Assembly (NCBI GenBank): GCA_030019365.1
Contig: JASEFA010000007.1
Coordinates: forward strand, 1 to 64,000
Source: Bacillota bacterium
Lineage (GTDB): Bacteria; Bacillota; Sulfobacillia; JACIYH01
Direction: 5' to 3'
DNA: 64,000 bases
The stretch's first letter is position 1; each line of letters opens with the position of its first letter. This document shows, in pieces, positions 8,404-17,408 of the stretch. The notes under the pieces were generated by a model. The model was not told where the DNA came from and made no database searches. It saw only the letters and a list, made by a program, of their open reading frames with translations. Made by a program: the position numbers and the translations under genes.

Positions 8404-10206
8404 CTAGACAAGCAGGTCCACGAAGCGGAAGGCCACCGTATCCACCAGGCCCCGGTTGGTGATGCGCAGTTCGGGCAGGACGGGCAGGGCGAGCAGGGAC
8501 ATGGTCATGAAGGGAGACGCCAGCTGACACCCCAGGTCGCGCCACGCCTGCCCCAGCTCGGCCACGGCCGCCGCCACCTCGCGGGCGGGCCGGTCGGACA
8601 TGAGCCCGGCGATGGGCAACTCCACCCGGGCGAGCACGGTCCCGCCCGCCACCGCCACCATCCCTCCCCCGCACTCCAGTAAAGCGTTGCCGGCGGCCGC
8701 CATGTCGGCGTCGTCCACCCCCACGACCAGGAGGTTGTGGCTGTCGTGGGCCACGGTGGACGCCACCGCACCCCGGCGCAGGCCGAAGCCCTGCACGAAA
8801 CCCAGACTCATGCCCCCGTTTCGCCCGTGCCGCTCCGCCACCGCCACCTTGGCGATATCTCTGTCCGGGTGGGCCTGTAGCTTCCCGCCCCGCCCGGGCA
8901 GGGAGACGATCAGGTGGCGGGTGAGGACCTTGGCCTCCAGCACCTCAATGACCCGTACCCTGACTTCCCCTTCGGGCATATCCCCCGCCCCCGGGAGCCC
9001 TGCCACGGCGAAATCCACGGGGGCAAGCGGTCGGGGTAACCGGACCGTATGGCGCACCAGGTCAGGATAAGCGGGGTCGCGCGGAGGCGAAAGGAGTCTC
9101 CCTTCGTGCGCCACCACCCGGCCGTCCACCATGACCTGGTGCACGTTCACGCCCGCCAGGTCGGTGAGGAACAGGATGTCCGCCCGCCTGCCGGGAGCGA
9201 TGCTCCCCAGCTCTCCATCCACGCCGAAATATTCGGCCGGGTTGATGGTGGCCATCTGAATGGCGGTGACGGGGCGAAGCCCCTCGAAAATGGCTCTCCT
9301 CACCACCCGGTCCATGTGCCCCTCGGTGACCAGGGTGTGGGGATGGCAGTCGTCGGTGACCAGCACCGCCCGCCGGGCATCCACACCCGCTTCCGTGATG
9401 GCCTTCACCGTCTGCTTCACGTCCCGCCACGCCGAGCCCTCCCGGAGCATGGCCCACATCCCCAGCCGCAGGCGGGCCAGCACGTCCCCGGCGGTGGTGG
9501 ATTCATGGTCTGACGAGACTCCGCTGGCCGCATATGCCACCAGCCCGCGCCCCAGGTCGGGGTGGGCATAGTGGCCGGTGGCGGGCTTGCCGAGGCGCAG
9601 GGCGGCCCGGATCTCCTCGTGCATCCTCTCGTCGCCGTCCAGCACGCCGGGGAAATCCATCACCTCACCCAGTCCGGCCGCCCCGGGCCAGGTGAGGGCC
9701 TCGGCGACCTGGGCCGGGTCGAGAGTGGCGCCCCCGTCCTCCAGATGGGGGGCGGCCGGCACGCAGGAAGGCACAGTGGCAAAGACCTTCAGGGGGAGAT
9801 CCCGCCCCTCCTGCAGGAGCAGGCGTACGCCCTCCAGGCCCAGCACGTTGGCGATCTCGTGGGGATCCATGAAGATGGCCGTGGTGCCCCGGGGCAGCAC
9901 GGCCTGGCAGAACTGAGTGAGGGAAAGCATGCTGCTTTCCACGTGCACGTGACCGTCGATGAATCCCGGGACCAGGTAGCAGCCGCCGGCGTCGATAAGT
10001 TCGGTTCGGGGGCCGACGGTATGGCGAGCATCCTCACCCACGAAGGCGATGCGTCCCGCGGCCACGGCCACGTCCTGCCTCAGCACCTCGCCCGTGAACA
10101 CGTTCACCACCCGGCCCCCGCGGATAACGGTATCAGCGGGTACCGCTCCGGTGGCGACCCTGACCAGGGCCACGGACAGGTCAGCCAGGGTCTGCAGGGG
10201 CACCAC
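8404..10206 (-). CDS. ade: Adenine deaminase
   Basis: About 600 residues of the Ade family. The N-terminal composite domain has VIRGGRVVNVFTGEV. The metal centre includes PGFIDGHVHVESSM and MDPHEIANV, and the middle has ATGHYAHPDL, SDHESTTAGDVLARLRLGM and LVTDDCHPHTL. The C-terminal domain shows TVAHDSHNLLVVG and GGGMVAVAGG, diagnostic of Ade. It converts adenine to hypoxanthine and ammonia, acting downstream of the phosphorylase in this cluster. The start is uncertain: a GGAGG lies only a few bases before tandem GTGs at 10206/10203, right after the stop of the lipoprotein gene, and a CTG at 10197 has better spacing. Confidence 0.92.
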   Translation of the reverse strand: MVPLQTLADLSVALVRVATGAVPADTVIRGGRVVNVFTGEVLRQDVAVAAGRIAFVGEDARHTVGPRTELIDAGGCYLVPGFIDGHVHVESSMLSLTQFCQAVLPRGTTAIFMDPHEIANVLGLEGVRLLLQEGRDLPLKVFATVPSCVPAAPHLEDGGATLDPAQVAEALTWPGAAGLGEVMDFPGVLDGDERMHEEIRAALRLGKPATGHYAHPDLGRGLVAYAASGVSSDHESTTAGDVLARLRLGMWAMLREGSAWRDVKQTVKAITEAGVDARRAVLVTDDCHPHTLVTEGHMDRVVRRAIFEGLRPVTAIQMATINPAEYFGVDGELGSIAPGRRADILFLTDLAGVNVHQVMVDGRVVAHEGRLLSPPRDPAYPDLVRHTVRLPRPLAPVDFAVAGLPGAGDMPEGEVRVRVIEVLEAKVLTRHLIVSLPGRGGKLQAHPDRDIAKVAVAERHGRNGGMSLGFVQGFGLRRGAVASTVAHDSHNLLVVGVDDADMAAAGNALLECGGGMVAVAGGTVLARVELPIAGLMSDRPAREVAAAVAELGQAWRDLGCQLASPFMTMSLLALPVLPELRITNRGLVDTVAFRFVDLLV

Positions 10207-10211
10207 CTCCA

Positions 10212-11324
10212 CTACTTGGGCACGGTTCCCTCCACGCCTTCCACCAACCACTCCATGCTGAGCATTTCCTCGTCGGTCATCTTCTGACCGGCAGCCACCT
10301 TCACCTTACCGGATTGGTCCTTGATAGGCCCCCAGAAGACGTCCCACTTCCCGGAGAGGATCTCCTGCTTCTTCGCTTCGACCAGGTCCTTCACCTCGTC
10401 CGGAACCATGGGGCCGAAGGCCGCCAGATCGACCACACCGTCGGACATGGGGCCCCAATATGCTTCCGGCTTCCAGGTGCCGTCCATAACCGACCGGACC
10501 ACCTTGACGTAGTACGGCCCCCAGTTCCACACCGGCGCGGTGAGAAACGCCTTGGGACTGAACTTGCTCATGTCTGAGTTGTAACCGATGGCGTACTTGC
10601 CTGCCTCCTCGGCCGCCTGCAGGGGGGCGGCGCTGTCAGTCTCCTGGGCCAGCACGTCGGCACCCACGGCGAGCAGGCTCTTGGCCGCCTCCTTCTCCTT
10701 CGCGGGGTCGTACCAGGCGTTGCACCATACCACCTTGACTTTGGCCTTCGGGTTGACGGATCGCACCCCCAGAGTGAAAGCGTCAATGTGGCGTACCACC
10801 TCGGGAATGGGATATGCCCCCACATAGCCCAGCAGGTTCGTCCTGGTCATCTTCCCGCACACCATGCCGGCCAGGTAGAAGGGCTGGTACATGCGACCGA
10901 AGTAGTTGCCGGCATTGTCGGCCAGCTTGTAGCCCGAGCAGTGCATGAAGACGACTTTGGGGTACTTCTGAGCGACATTGATGACGCCGTCCATGTATCC
11001 GAAGCTGGTGGCGAAGATCACCCGGCATCCGTCCTCGGCCAACTGGGTGAGTACCCGCTCGCAGTCCGCCCCCTCCGGCACCTGTTCGACGTACACCGTC
11101 TTCACCCCGGGCACCTGCTTCTCCAGGTACAGGCGGCCCAGGTCGTGAGCGTACGTCCACCCCGCGTCTCCCACCGGACCCACGTACACAAAGCCGACCT
11201 TGAACTCCTGGGCCGGCTCCGCGGGCTGGGCGGGCTTCTCCGGCGTCGCGGGCTTACCGCACGCGCTCACCGCGAGCGCCATCAGGACCAGCACACCCAG
11301 CCCCACCAGTATCCTCCGGTGCAC
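10212..11324 (-). CDS. BMP-family (PnrA-like) nucleoside-binding lipoprotein
   Basis: 370 residues. From GTG 11324 the protein opens with a lipoprotein signal peptide (VGLGVLVLMALAVSAC), the lipobox Cys being followed by GKPATPEKPAQP. The mature part has KVGFVYVGPVGDAGWTYAHDLG, then ATSFGYMDGV, HCSGYKLADNAGNYFGR and VLAQETDS, all characteristic of the Bmp/Med family, whose studied members bind purine nucleosides outside the cell. GGGAGG stands about eight bases before the GTG. No matching ABC permease or ATPase genes (NupOPQ type) are adjacent, so it is an orphan binding protein here. Adenine deaminase follows almost directly, which supports a purine ligand. Confidence 0.86.
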   Translation of the reverse strand: MHRRILVGLGVLVLMALAVSACGKPATPEKPAQPAEPAQEFKVGFVYVGPVGDAGWTYAHDLGRLYLEKQVPGVKTVYVEQVPEGADCERVLTQLAEDGCRVIFATSFGYMDGVINVAQKYPKVVFMHCSGYKLADNAGNYFGRMYQPFYLAGMVCGKMTRTNLLGYVGAYPIPEVVRHIDAFTLGVRSVNPKAKVKVVWCNAWYDPAKEKEAAKSLLAVGADVLAQETDSAAPLQAAEEAGKYAIGYNSDMSKFSPKAFLTAPVWNWGPYYVKVVRSVMDGTWKPEAYWGPMSDGVVDLAAFGPMVPDEVKDLVEAKKQEILSGKWDVFWGPIKDQSGKVKVAAGQKMTDEEMLSMEWLVEGVEGTVPK

Positions 11325-11459
11325 TCTCGCTCCCTCCCTCTCCCCTGTCCATGCCCTCCCCATTGACCACCTGGCACCTCTCCTTCCGCCTGCGACGGTG
11401 CCCTTTTCGTTCTGACGACACGCCTCACCTCCTCCCATCGCCTCGCCAGTCAGCAGCCG
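11325..11459. other. Gap between the sigma-54 activator gene and the nucleoside-binding lipoprotein gene
   Basis: 135 bases holding the lipoprotein ribosome binding site. I looked on the minus strand for a -24/-12 element and found none that matches (only a poor GGGCACC). No gene is visible. Confidence 0.4.
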
Positions 11460-12455
11460 CTAGCGCGCGTGGCGCACGGGGTATCCCTCGAGGGAGTAAC
11501 GTTCCACCTTGCGATAGAGGGTGGCGACGCTGATGCCCAGGGCCCGTGCCGCCAGTCTCTTGCCCTGCAGGCCGGTGCCGTACCGCTCCAGGGCCTCCAG
11601 GATGGCGCGCTTCTCCAGGCTGCGCAGGTCGAGGCCCCACGTCCCCGCGGGAACTGCGGGCGAACCCCTCACGTACGGGGGTAAATGCTCGGGCTCGATG
11701 AGTTCGGCCTGGCACATGTTGGCGGCAAACTCCACCGCATTCTGCAGCTCGCGCACGTTGCCCGGCCAGGAGTAACCCACCAGCAGGCGCATGGCAGCGG
11801 GAGTGAAACCTTCCGGGCAACGGGGAACGGCGCCCGTCAGCCGGCCCAGGAAGTGCTCAGCGAGCGGCGGGATGTCCTCCCGCCGCTCCCGCAAAGGCGG
11901 AATCTGGATCGGAATCACCTGCAGGCGGTAGTACAGGTCCCGCCGGAACTTCCCCTCCTCGACCAGGCGCTCCAGGGGGCGGTTGCTGGCCGCGACCAGC
12001 CGCACGTCCACCCGCAGGCACGCCCTCCCCCCCAGCCGCTCGACCTCCCTTTCCTGCAGCGCCCGCAACAGCTTCACCTGCAGGGGCAGAGCCAGGTCCC
12101 CCACCTCGTCCAGGAACAGGGTACCCCCGTCTGCCAGCTCGAACTTGCCCGGCTTCCCCCGGGGATCGGCCCCGGTGAAGGCACCCCGCTCGTAGCCGAA
12201 AAGCTCACTCTCCAGCAGCCCTTCGGGAATGGCTCCGCAGTTCACGGGCACGAAAGGCCCCTCTGCCCGACGGCTCGCCTGATGGATGGCACGGGCGAGC
12301 AGTTCCTTGCCGGTGCCACTTTCCCCCTGGATGAGGACCGTCGAATCTCCCGCCGCTACCCGCCGGGCCATCTCGCACACCCGCTCCATGGCCGGGTTCC
12401 GGCTCGCTATGGCCGCGAAACCTGCCCGGCCATCACCCCGGCCATCCCGTTGCAT
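11460..12455 (-). CDS. Sigma-54-dependent activator lacking a sensor domain
   Basis: 331 residues, essentially a bare AAA+ domain plus a Fis-type helix-turn-helix. Walker A is [16 protein letters not shown] (about residue 44), the sigma-54 contact loop is [12 protein letters not shown] (about 93), Walker B is [12 protein letters not shown], and R-finger/sensor regions ([19 protein letters not shown]) are present. The C terminus [20 protein letters not shown] is the DNA-binding helix. ATG 12455 has GGAGGTG five bases upstream. With no input domain it may be constitutively active or controlled by abundance or a partner, possibly the regulator encoded 60 bases upstream. It could serve the sigma-54 promoter at 1412-1427. 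Confidence 0.9.
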   Translation of the reverse strand: MQRDGRGDGRAGFAAIASRNPAMERVCEMARRVAAGDSTVLIQGESGTGKELLARAIHQASRRAEGPFVPVNCGAIPEGLLESELFGYERGAFTGADPRGKPGKFELADGGTLFLDEVGDLALPLQVKLLRALQEREVERLGGRACLRVDVRLVAASNRPLERLVEEGKFRRDLYYRLQVIPIQIPPLRERREDIPPLAEHFLGRLTGAVPRCPEGFTPAAMRLLVGYSWPGNVRELQNAVEFAANMCQAELIEPEHLPPYVRGSPAVPAGTWGLDLRSLEKRAILEALERYGTGLQGKRLAARALGISVATLYRKVERYSLEGYPVRHAR

Positions 12456-12515
12456 ACCAGCACCTCCACCGACGCCCGGCCTCGTTTCTCCGGGGGCACC
12501 GGGACCCTCGCCCGC

Positions 12516-13820
12516 TCATTCCCCCGCCGCAGCCGTCCCGGCAACCAGGCGGTACACCCGCCGGGGGCGGCCCCGCCTGCCGGGCGTCTCCTGACCCGCC
12601 CACTGCACCAGCCCGCCCGCCTCCAGCTTCCCCAGGATGCGGTTGGCGCTGCGCACCGCCACCTCCAGGTGAGCGGCTGCCTCCTGGGCCGTGAACTCCT
12701 CGCCCAGGCTCTCCAGCACGGCCAGCACCCGGCTGAGGGAGGCGGGAGCCATCCCCAGCTCCCGGGCACGATCCAGCAGGGCGGGATCCGTGCTGCGCAC
12801 CTCGTAGACCACGGGGCCCGCACCCAGGGGCCCGATGAGACGCCGGTGCTCCGTCATCACGTAGCACTTGTTGCCGTCGTTCCGGATGGCCTCCTGCAGA
12901 GCCATGCGGGCGCTGGCACCCGCCCGGTTCGCTGTCTCGCCAAATCCGACGCCGACGCTCACGCGTACCCCGGCCCGGTTGAATCTTTCCACCAGGTTCC
13001 AGCTCGTGTAGAAGTTGGTCGACTTCTCAAAGAGGGTGCGCGTGGTGAAGAACTGGTACTCGTCTCCACCGTCGTGCCACAGGTGACCATCGATTTCCTC
13101 CACGAATCCCAGCAGGATATTGTACGCGCGCAGCCGTCCACGCTGCTGCTGCAGAGGCGTCACCGCGTCCTCGTCGGGGTGGACCCTGACCAGCCCCACC
13201 ACCAGCTGCATGCCTCGCGCCCGGATGCTCTCCCCCACCAGCATCGCTTTCTCCAGGGCCTCTGCCACCGCCACCCGCGAGGGCACCAGCCAGGCGCAGG
13301 GCACACCCTGGGCACGCAGGCGCCCGTATACGCGACGCAGGCAGGTGAGGGCATGGGAGGTCTTCCCCTGCCGGTACAGGCCCAGGTGGAACTCCACCAC
13401 CCGCTCAGGATCGGGAATGCCGGAGTAATCGTGCACGTAAAGGTCAAGCAGGGGGACGCCGACCTCCCGGTAGGTCTCCTCCACCACCCGGCGGTCCATG
13501 GTGTCCACGCTCACCCGGCCCAGGGAGCTGCGGTCCTGCACCCGAAACAGGGAGGCATACAGCCACATGGCCGAGTACGGGATGTACAGGGCGGGCACGC
13601 TGGCCCGCACCTCCGCCACCGTGCGCTGATAGGCCAGGGGACCGGTGAAGAGCACCACCTCCGCCTGCTGGGCGGCCCGTCCGTAAAGCTCCGGCGCCTG
13701 CGCCTCATGCTCGTAAGCCATGGGCAGCACCCGCACTCCGGGAATGCCGCCGGCGACGCCGGCGGCCTGGTCCACCATGTCGGCCGGCCCGATCACCGCC
13801 ACGCGCACCGGCCTGGGCAT
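12516..13820 (-). CDS. Transcriptional regulator with PrpR-like N-terminus, degenerate GGDEF-like domain and winged helix
   Basis: 434 residues in three apparent parts. The first 100 residues (VAVIGPADMVDQAAGV onward) look like the periplasmic-binding-like or PrpR_N sensor fold. The middle (about 200-310) resembles a GGDEF/cyclase-like fold: WHDGGDEYQFFT followed by GVRVSVGVGFGETANRAGASA and NKCYVMTEH. The catalytic GGDEF loop is not intact, so it is probably a ligand sensor and not a cyclase. The last 90 residues (FTAQEAAAHLEVAVRSANRI and GGLVQWAG) form a helix-turn-helix that reads as DNA-binding. The gene precedes the sigma-54 activator and the nucleoside operon on the same strand, suggesting control of salvage genes. 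The ATG has GGGAGGG upstream. Confidence 0.65.
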   Translation of the reverse strand: MPRPVRVAVIGPADMVDQAAGVAGGIPGVRVLPMAYEHEAQAPELYGRAAQQAEVVLFTGPLAYQRTVAEVRASVPALYIPYSAMWLYASLFRVQDRSSLGRVSVDTMDRRVVEETYREVGVPLLDLYVHDYSGIPDPERVVEFHLGLYRQGKTSHALTCLRRVYGRLRAQGVPCAWLVPSRVAVAEALEKAMLVGESIRARGMQLVVGLVRVHPDEDAVTPLQQQRGRLRAYNILLGFVEEIDGHLWHDGGDEYQFFTTRTLFEKSTNFYTSWNLVERFNRAGVRVSVGVGFGETANRAGASARMALQEAIRNDGNKCYVMTEHRRLIGPLGAGPVVYEVRSTDPALLDRARELGMAPASLSRVLAVLESLGEEFTAQEAAAHLEVAVRSANRILGKLEAGGLVQWAGQETPGRRGRPRRVYRLVAGTAAAGE

Positions 13821-14096
13821 CCGGTTTCCCTCCCGCTGAATTTGTCACCTGTCCCTTTATGGACCCGAAATCTTCTATTCGCCGCGCCCGGCTGGAATTC
13901 CTCCTCCCGGCCCCCCGCCCCCGCCCGTGCACCCGCGCCCGCCCGCGCTATCCCGCGCCCGCCCGTGCTACCCCGCGCCGGGAGGCGGGGCTCCGCCCCG
14001 AGCGCGCCGGCCCCGAGGTGCAGGGGAAAGGTGGCGACCCGCCGAAGACCATCTGCGCCCGCGCGAAGACGGCGCTCGGAGGAGGCAACCGCCCAT
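13821..14096. other. GC-rich intergenic region with CCCGCGCCCG-like low-complexity sequence
   Basis: About 275 bases upstream of the leftward regulator gene. From about 13915 to 13980 the sequence repeats short C/G-rich words (cccgcgcccgcccg). No gene is recognised; long open frames here are compositional. The leftward regulator's ribosome binding site (GGGAGGG) is at its left edge. Confidence 0.4.
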
Positions 14097-14429
14097 GAAA
14101 TGCTCAGCGCGTCATCGAACTCATGGAACGATGGCGGCCGGAAGTGGTAATCAACGTGGGCCAGGCGGGGGGCCGTTCGGACATTGCGGTCGAGCGCGTC
14201 GCCATCAACCTGCGCGACTACGGGATGCCCGACAACGCCCACCAGCAGCCGCGGGACGAACCCATAAGCCATGGGGCTCCGGAGCCTCCGGAACGGATTC
14301 ATCCACATCCCCCTGCTCCCGGAGCAGGCAGCGAAATCCACTCCCCCCCGACCCAGCATGTCCCTGGCCACCATGGTGGAGGCCCTCAAGATCGCCATGG
14401 CCGAATCCGTACGGGCCCTGCAGGAATGA
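14097..14429 (+). pseudogene. pcp: Decayed pyroglutamyl-peptidase I (pyrrolidone-carboxylate peptidase)
   Basis: Pieces of one Pcp protein are spread over three frames. [21 protein letters not shown] and [19 protein letters not shown] (14147-14260) are the highly conserved central Pcp block. [15 protein letters not shown] (from about 14296, shifted frame) is the late Pcp motif. [18 protein letters not shown] to the TGA at 14429 is the Pcp C terminus. Before the central block, EMLSA followed by a frame shift to VIELMERW matches the helix preceding it. The segment with the catalytic Cys (SNTAGTFVCN in functional enzymes) is deleted between the second and third pieces, and the N-terminal Glu region is missing. 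This is therefore a dead gene. Intact Pcp removes N-terminal pyroglutamate from peptides. Confidence 0.85.
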
Positions 14430-14440
14430 GGCGCCCGGGC

Positions 14441-14499
14441 GCGAAGATGCAAGAAAGCCGCGCAAGAGGCGCCGCAACGCGAAGATGCAGGAAGGCCGC
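14441..14499. repeat. Two 21-bp imperfect direct repeats
   Basis: gcgaagatgcaagaaagccgc at 14441-14461 recurs at 14479-14499 with two mismatches (period 38). The repeats lie between the pcp remnant and the aminotransferase start and could reflect slippage or a regulator site. Confidence 0.6.
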
Positions 14500-14535
14500 A
14501 ACAGGGCGCCGGCGCGGGCCCACGGGGGGGAGAGA

Positions 14536-15714
14536 ATGAAGCAGGGAACGCCAACCCGGCCCTCGCAGCTGGCCGCAGACATCCCGCCTTTCATCGTGAT
14601 GGACGTGATGGAGAAGGCCCAGGCCATAGGGAAAGAGGGCCCTCCCGTCATCCACCTGGAAGTGGGGGAACCGGACTTCGACACCCCGCCCCCCATCAAG
14701 GAAGCCGCCGCCCGCGCTCTGGCGGCGGGCCACACCCACTATACCCACAGTCTGGGGCTCCCCGAGCTGCGGGAAGAGATATGCGCTTACTACAGGCGGG
14801 AGTACGGGGTGGAGATCACTCCGGACCGCATCATCGTCACCTCCGGGACCTCGCCCGCCATGTTGCTGGTCTTTGCAGCCATCCTGGACCCCGGCGACGA
14901 GGTCATCCTCCCCGACCCTCACTACGCGTGCTACCCCAACACCATCCGCTTCGCAGGGGGAACCCCCGCCTGCGTCACCCTCCGCGAGGAGGAGGGATTC
15001 CGGTACCATCCCCAGGCCATCCGCGCCCGCATTGGCCCTCGCACCAGGGCCATCCTCATCAACTCCCCGGCCAATCCCACTGGCATCGTGCTCTCGCCGG
15101 AGCAGCTTGCTGAGCTGGCAGACCTCGGCATCCTGGTGGTGTCCGACGAGATCTACCACGGTCTGGTCTACGGCGACCAGGCCCACTCGCTGCTCGAATA
15201 CACCGACCGCTGCGTGGTGATCAACGGCTTTTCCAAGCTGTACGCCATGACCGGATGGCGGCTCGGGTATGCCATCGTCCCTCCCGAGCTGGTGCGTCCG
15301 GTGCAGAAGCTGCAGCAGAACCTGATGATATGCGCCTCCTCGGTGGCCCAGCATGCCGCCCTGGCGGCTTTCGGCGCGTGCGGGCCATACGTCCGGGAAA
15401 TGGTGCGTACCTACGACGCCCGCCGCCGGCACCTGGTGGCGCGCCTGCGGGAAATCGGGTTTGGAGTGGCCGTCGAGCCCACGGGGGCGTTTTACGTCCT
15501 GGCCAACGCCCGCAGGTTCTCCACCGACTCCTACGGCTTCGCCATGGAACTGCTCGAGCAAACCCGGGTGGCGGTGGCCCCCGGCATCGACTTTGGCCAG
15601 AACGCGGAAGGGTATCTCAGGTTCTCCTACGCCAATTCCCTGGACAACATCGAAGAAGGGCTGCGTCGCCTTGACGCCTATCTGGACGGCCGTTCCCGGA
15701 CGACCGGGGCCTGA
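14536..15714 (+). CDS. PLP-dependent aminotransferase, class I/II
   Basis: 392 residues of the AspC/PatA type fold-I family. [14 protein letters not shown] is the N-terminal substrate loop. TSGTSPAML lies in the PLP phosphate region. NSPANPTG carries the conserved Asn, [10 protein letters not shown] the Asp that binds the PLP nitrogen, and [16 protein letters not shown] the Schiff-base Lys. The C terminus has [18 protein letters not shown] with the carboxylate-binding Arg. It transfers an amino group from an amino acid to a 2-oxo acid, probably glutamate/2-oxoglutarate linked; the exact amino acid is unknown. ATG 14536 follows GGGGGGGAGAGA. The upstream open frame is low-complexity and is not counted. 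Confidence 0.9.
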   Translation: MKQGTPTRPSQLAADIPPFIVMDVMEKAQAIGKEGPPVIHLEVGEPDFDTPPPIKEAAARALAAGHTHYTHSLGLPELREEICAYYRREYGVEITPDRIIVTSGTSPAMLLVFAAILDPGDEVILPDPHYACYPNTIRFAGGTPACVTLREEEGFRYHPQAIRARIGPRTRAILINSPANPTGIVLSPEQLAELADLGILVVSDEIYHGLVYGDQAHSLLEYTDRCVVINGFSKLYAMTGWRLGYAIVPPELVRPVQKLQQNLMICASSVAQHAALAAFGACGPYVREMVRTYDARRRHLVARLREIGFGVAVEPTGAFYVLANARRFSTDSYGFAMELLEQTRVAVAPGIDFGQNAEGYLRFSYANSLDNIEEGLRRLDAYLDGRSRTTGA

Positions 15715-15837
15715 CAGGGGCGCGCCCGATGGGCGCAGGGCCGACGCGCGCCCGGCCCGCTGCCCCGGCGTGAGCGGGCCTGATGCGCGCGGGCGCGGCG
15801 GTAATGCCCCATCCCACGACTGCTGGAGGTTGAGACA

Positions 15838-16404
15838 TTGCCGGAGGCAAACACCGTGATCGTGGCAGTTTTTGGCGCCCACCAGTGCTCGGCGGAAGTT
15901 TACCAGGCGGCCCGCCTGGTGGGGCAGGGTATCGCCCGGGCGGGCGCCATCCTGGTGTGTGGCGGGACCACGGGCGTCATGGAGGCCGCCTGCCGGGGAG
16001 CCAAAGAAGCGGGAGGCCTCACCGTGGGCATCCTGCCGGGGGACTCCCGTGAACAGGCCAACCCCTACGTGGACATCCCCATCGTGACGGGGCTGGGCGA
16101 CGCCCGCAATGTGATCATCGCCCGGTCCTGCCACGCAGCCATCGCCATCTCCGGCGGCTACGGTACCCTGTCGGAAATTGCCTTCGCCCTCAAGTTCGGG
16201 CTCCCCGCGGTAGGGCTGGGAACCTGGTCCCTCGCCCGGGAAGGCATCAAGGTGCCTCTGGTGCCGGCGAGCAGCCCCCACGATGCCGTGGAGAAGGCGC
16301 TGGCCGCCGCCCGCGGCAACGCGAGGCGCTGGCCGCCGCCCGCGGTAGCAGGAGGCCCTGATTCGGCCCCCGCCAGCCCACCGGGAGCGTGCTGCCTCAA
16401 CTGA
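15838..16404 (+). CDS. LOG/TIGR00725-family putative nucleotide-binding protein
   Basis: 188 residues resembling the lysine-decarboxylase-like (LOG) superfamily. The core GGTTGVMEAACRGAKEAGG is close to the GGGxxGLMGxxxxGA pattern, GILPGDSREQANPY follows, and AISGGYGTLSEIAFALK matches PGGxGTxxE. LOG enzymes hydrolyse nucleoside 5'-monophosphates to base and ribose-5-phosphate, but the TIGR00725 branch is uncharacterised. The start is TTG 15838 with GGAGGT about ten bases upstream. The C-terminal 30 residues (Ala/Pro rich) look like a disordered tail. It follows the aminotransferase by 123 bases on the same strand. Confidence 0.78.
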   Translation: MPEANTVIVAVFGAHQCSAEVYQAARLVGQGIARAGAILVCGGTTGVMEAACRGAKEAGGLTVGILPGDSREQANPYVDIPIVTGLGDARNVIIARSCHAAIAISGGYGTLSEIAFALKFGLPAVGLGTWSLAREGIKVPLVPASSPHDAVEKALAAARGNARRWPPPAVAGGPDSAPASPPGACCLN

Positions 16405-16465
16405 GCAGGTCGATACAGGGCGAGCGGGCGGGTAGCCCGGGCCGGGCACGCCGGGGCATGACGTC

Positions 16466-17386
16466 TCAGTTCAGCCGCTCGATGCGGGGGCGGAAGCCCA
16501 GGCGGTCGAGCATTTCCTCGTAGTCCCGGGCGGTAAGTTCTTCGGGGCGACGTCCCGACAGGGCCACCATGACGGCCTGCATGACGTTGGTACCAAAAGA
16601 GCGGCCGTCGTATTCCGGCGTGGTGGTGACCAGCAAGCTCACCCCGCACGCCCGCAGCGCCTCCACGTCGGCAGGCGTGACGGTATTGGTGATGATGATT
16701 TTGCCCGGCAGGTGATCGGGCATGTGGTGGGCGATGAAGAGGTAGTCGCCGGCGATGATCTCCGCCCGTTCGTAATAGGCAGTGAAGCGGGGGCGCCTTT
16801 CCTTCTGTTTCTTTCCCGTGGGGTACAAGAGGCGAAACGGCAACTGGACGATGACGGGAGCCAACACCCTGGCCAGAAGATCGAGAGAGCGCAGCGTGTG
16901 CAGGGGAACAGGTACGCCCAGCCCGAACATGAGGTCACCCAGGATCAGCCTGCACCCCGCCCGTACCATTGCTTCGGCCATCCCGAACCGGTCCATGGCC
17001 GAAACCATGAGCACGGTCTTTCCCCGCAGGGGCAGGCCGTATTCTTCAACCAGGTAGCTGATGACGCGCCGCTCCAGGGTATCTTTGAGCCCGCAACCGT
17101 CCACCATGGGGGTAATTCTGGCCGCCCGCGCGATGGGCACGGCGTCCCGGATGCGATACCTGTGCCTGCCCGCCTGCAGGTATAGGTCGATGCCGCCCAT
17201 GCCGAAGGCATCCACCTGCCCGTCCAGCTCCCTCACCAGGGCGATGGCCTTGCTGATGTCGCCATCCGTCCCCCGCCGTTCCAGGATCACCTGCCGCCCC
17301 AGGAACTCTGCCCGGGCCAGGTGGTCCCGGGTGCTGGAACCCAGGGAAATCGACACCACCCGTGCGGTCCCGTCAGCGCCCGGCAT
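16466..17386 (-). CDS. Conserved protein annotated in relatives as quinate 5-dehydrogenase-like
   Basis: 306 residues. It opens with VVSISLGSSTRDHLA and has DAFGMGGIDLYLQAG in the first third. VLMVSAMDRFGMAEAMV looks like a nucleotide-binding or Rossmann-like segment, and IIITNTVTPADVEALRACG is a conserved-looking region near the end. Similar proteins in Firmicutes genomes carry the label quinate 5-dehydrogenase, but I see no canonical shikimate/quinate dehydrogenase motif (no SGGA-type loop), so function is best left open. The gene is monocistronic, convergent with the LOG-like gene. A 30-bp palindrome lies immediately upstream of its start and probably regulates it. Confidence 0.55.
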   Translation of the reverse strand: MPGADGTARVVSISLGSSTRDHLARAEFLGRQVILERRGTDGDISKAIALVRELDGQVDAFGMGGIDLYLQAGRHRYRIRDAVPIARAARITPMVDGCGLKDTLERRVISYLVEEYGLPLRGKTVLMVSAMDRFGMAEAMVRAGCRLILGDLMFGLGVPVPLHTLRSLDLLARVLAPVIVQLPFRLLYPTGKKQKERRPRFTAYYERAEIIAGDYLFIAHHMPDHLPGKIIITNTVTPADVEALRACGVSLLVTTTPEYDGRSFGTNVMQAVMVALSGRRPEELTARDYEEMLDRLGFRPRIERLN

Positions 17387-17408
17387 TTTCCGCCCCCACT
17401 ACCACTCG

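Noticed and set aside
11325-11459. Sigma-54 promoter in front of the nucleoside-binding lipoprotein gene
   Set aside because: Looked for because a sigma-54 activator is adjacent, but the best minus-strand match lacks both the TTGC element and the correct spacing.
13927-14535. Upstream extension of the aminotransferase frame
   Set aside because: The extra residues are Pro/Arg low complexity without homology and run across the pcp remnant. ATG 14536 has a proper ribosome binding site.
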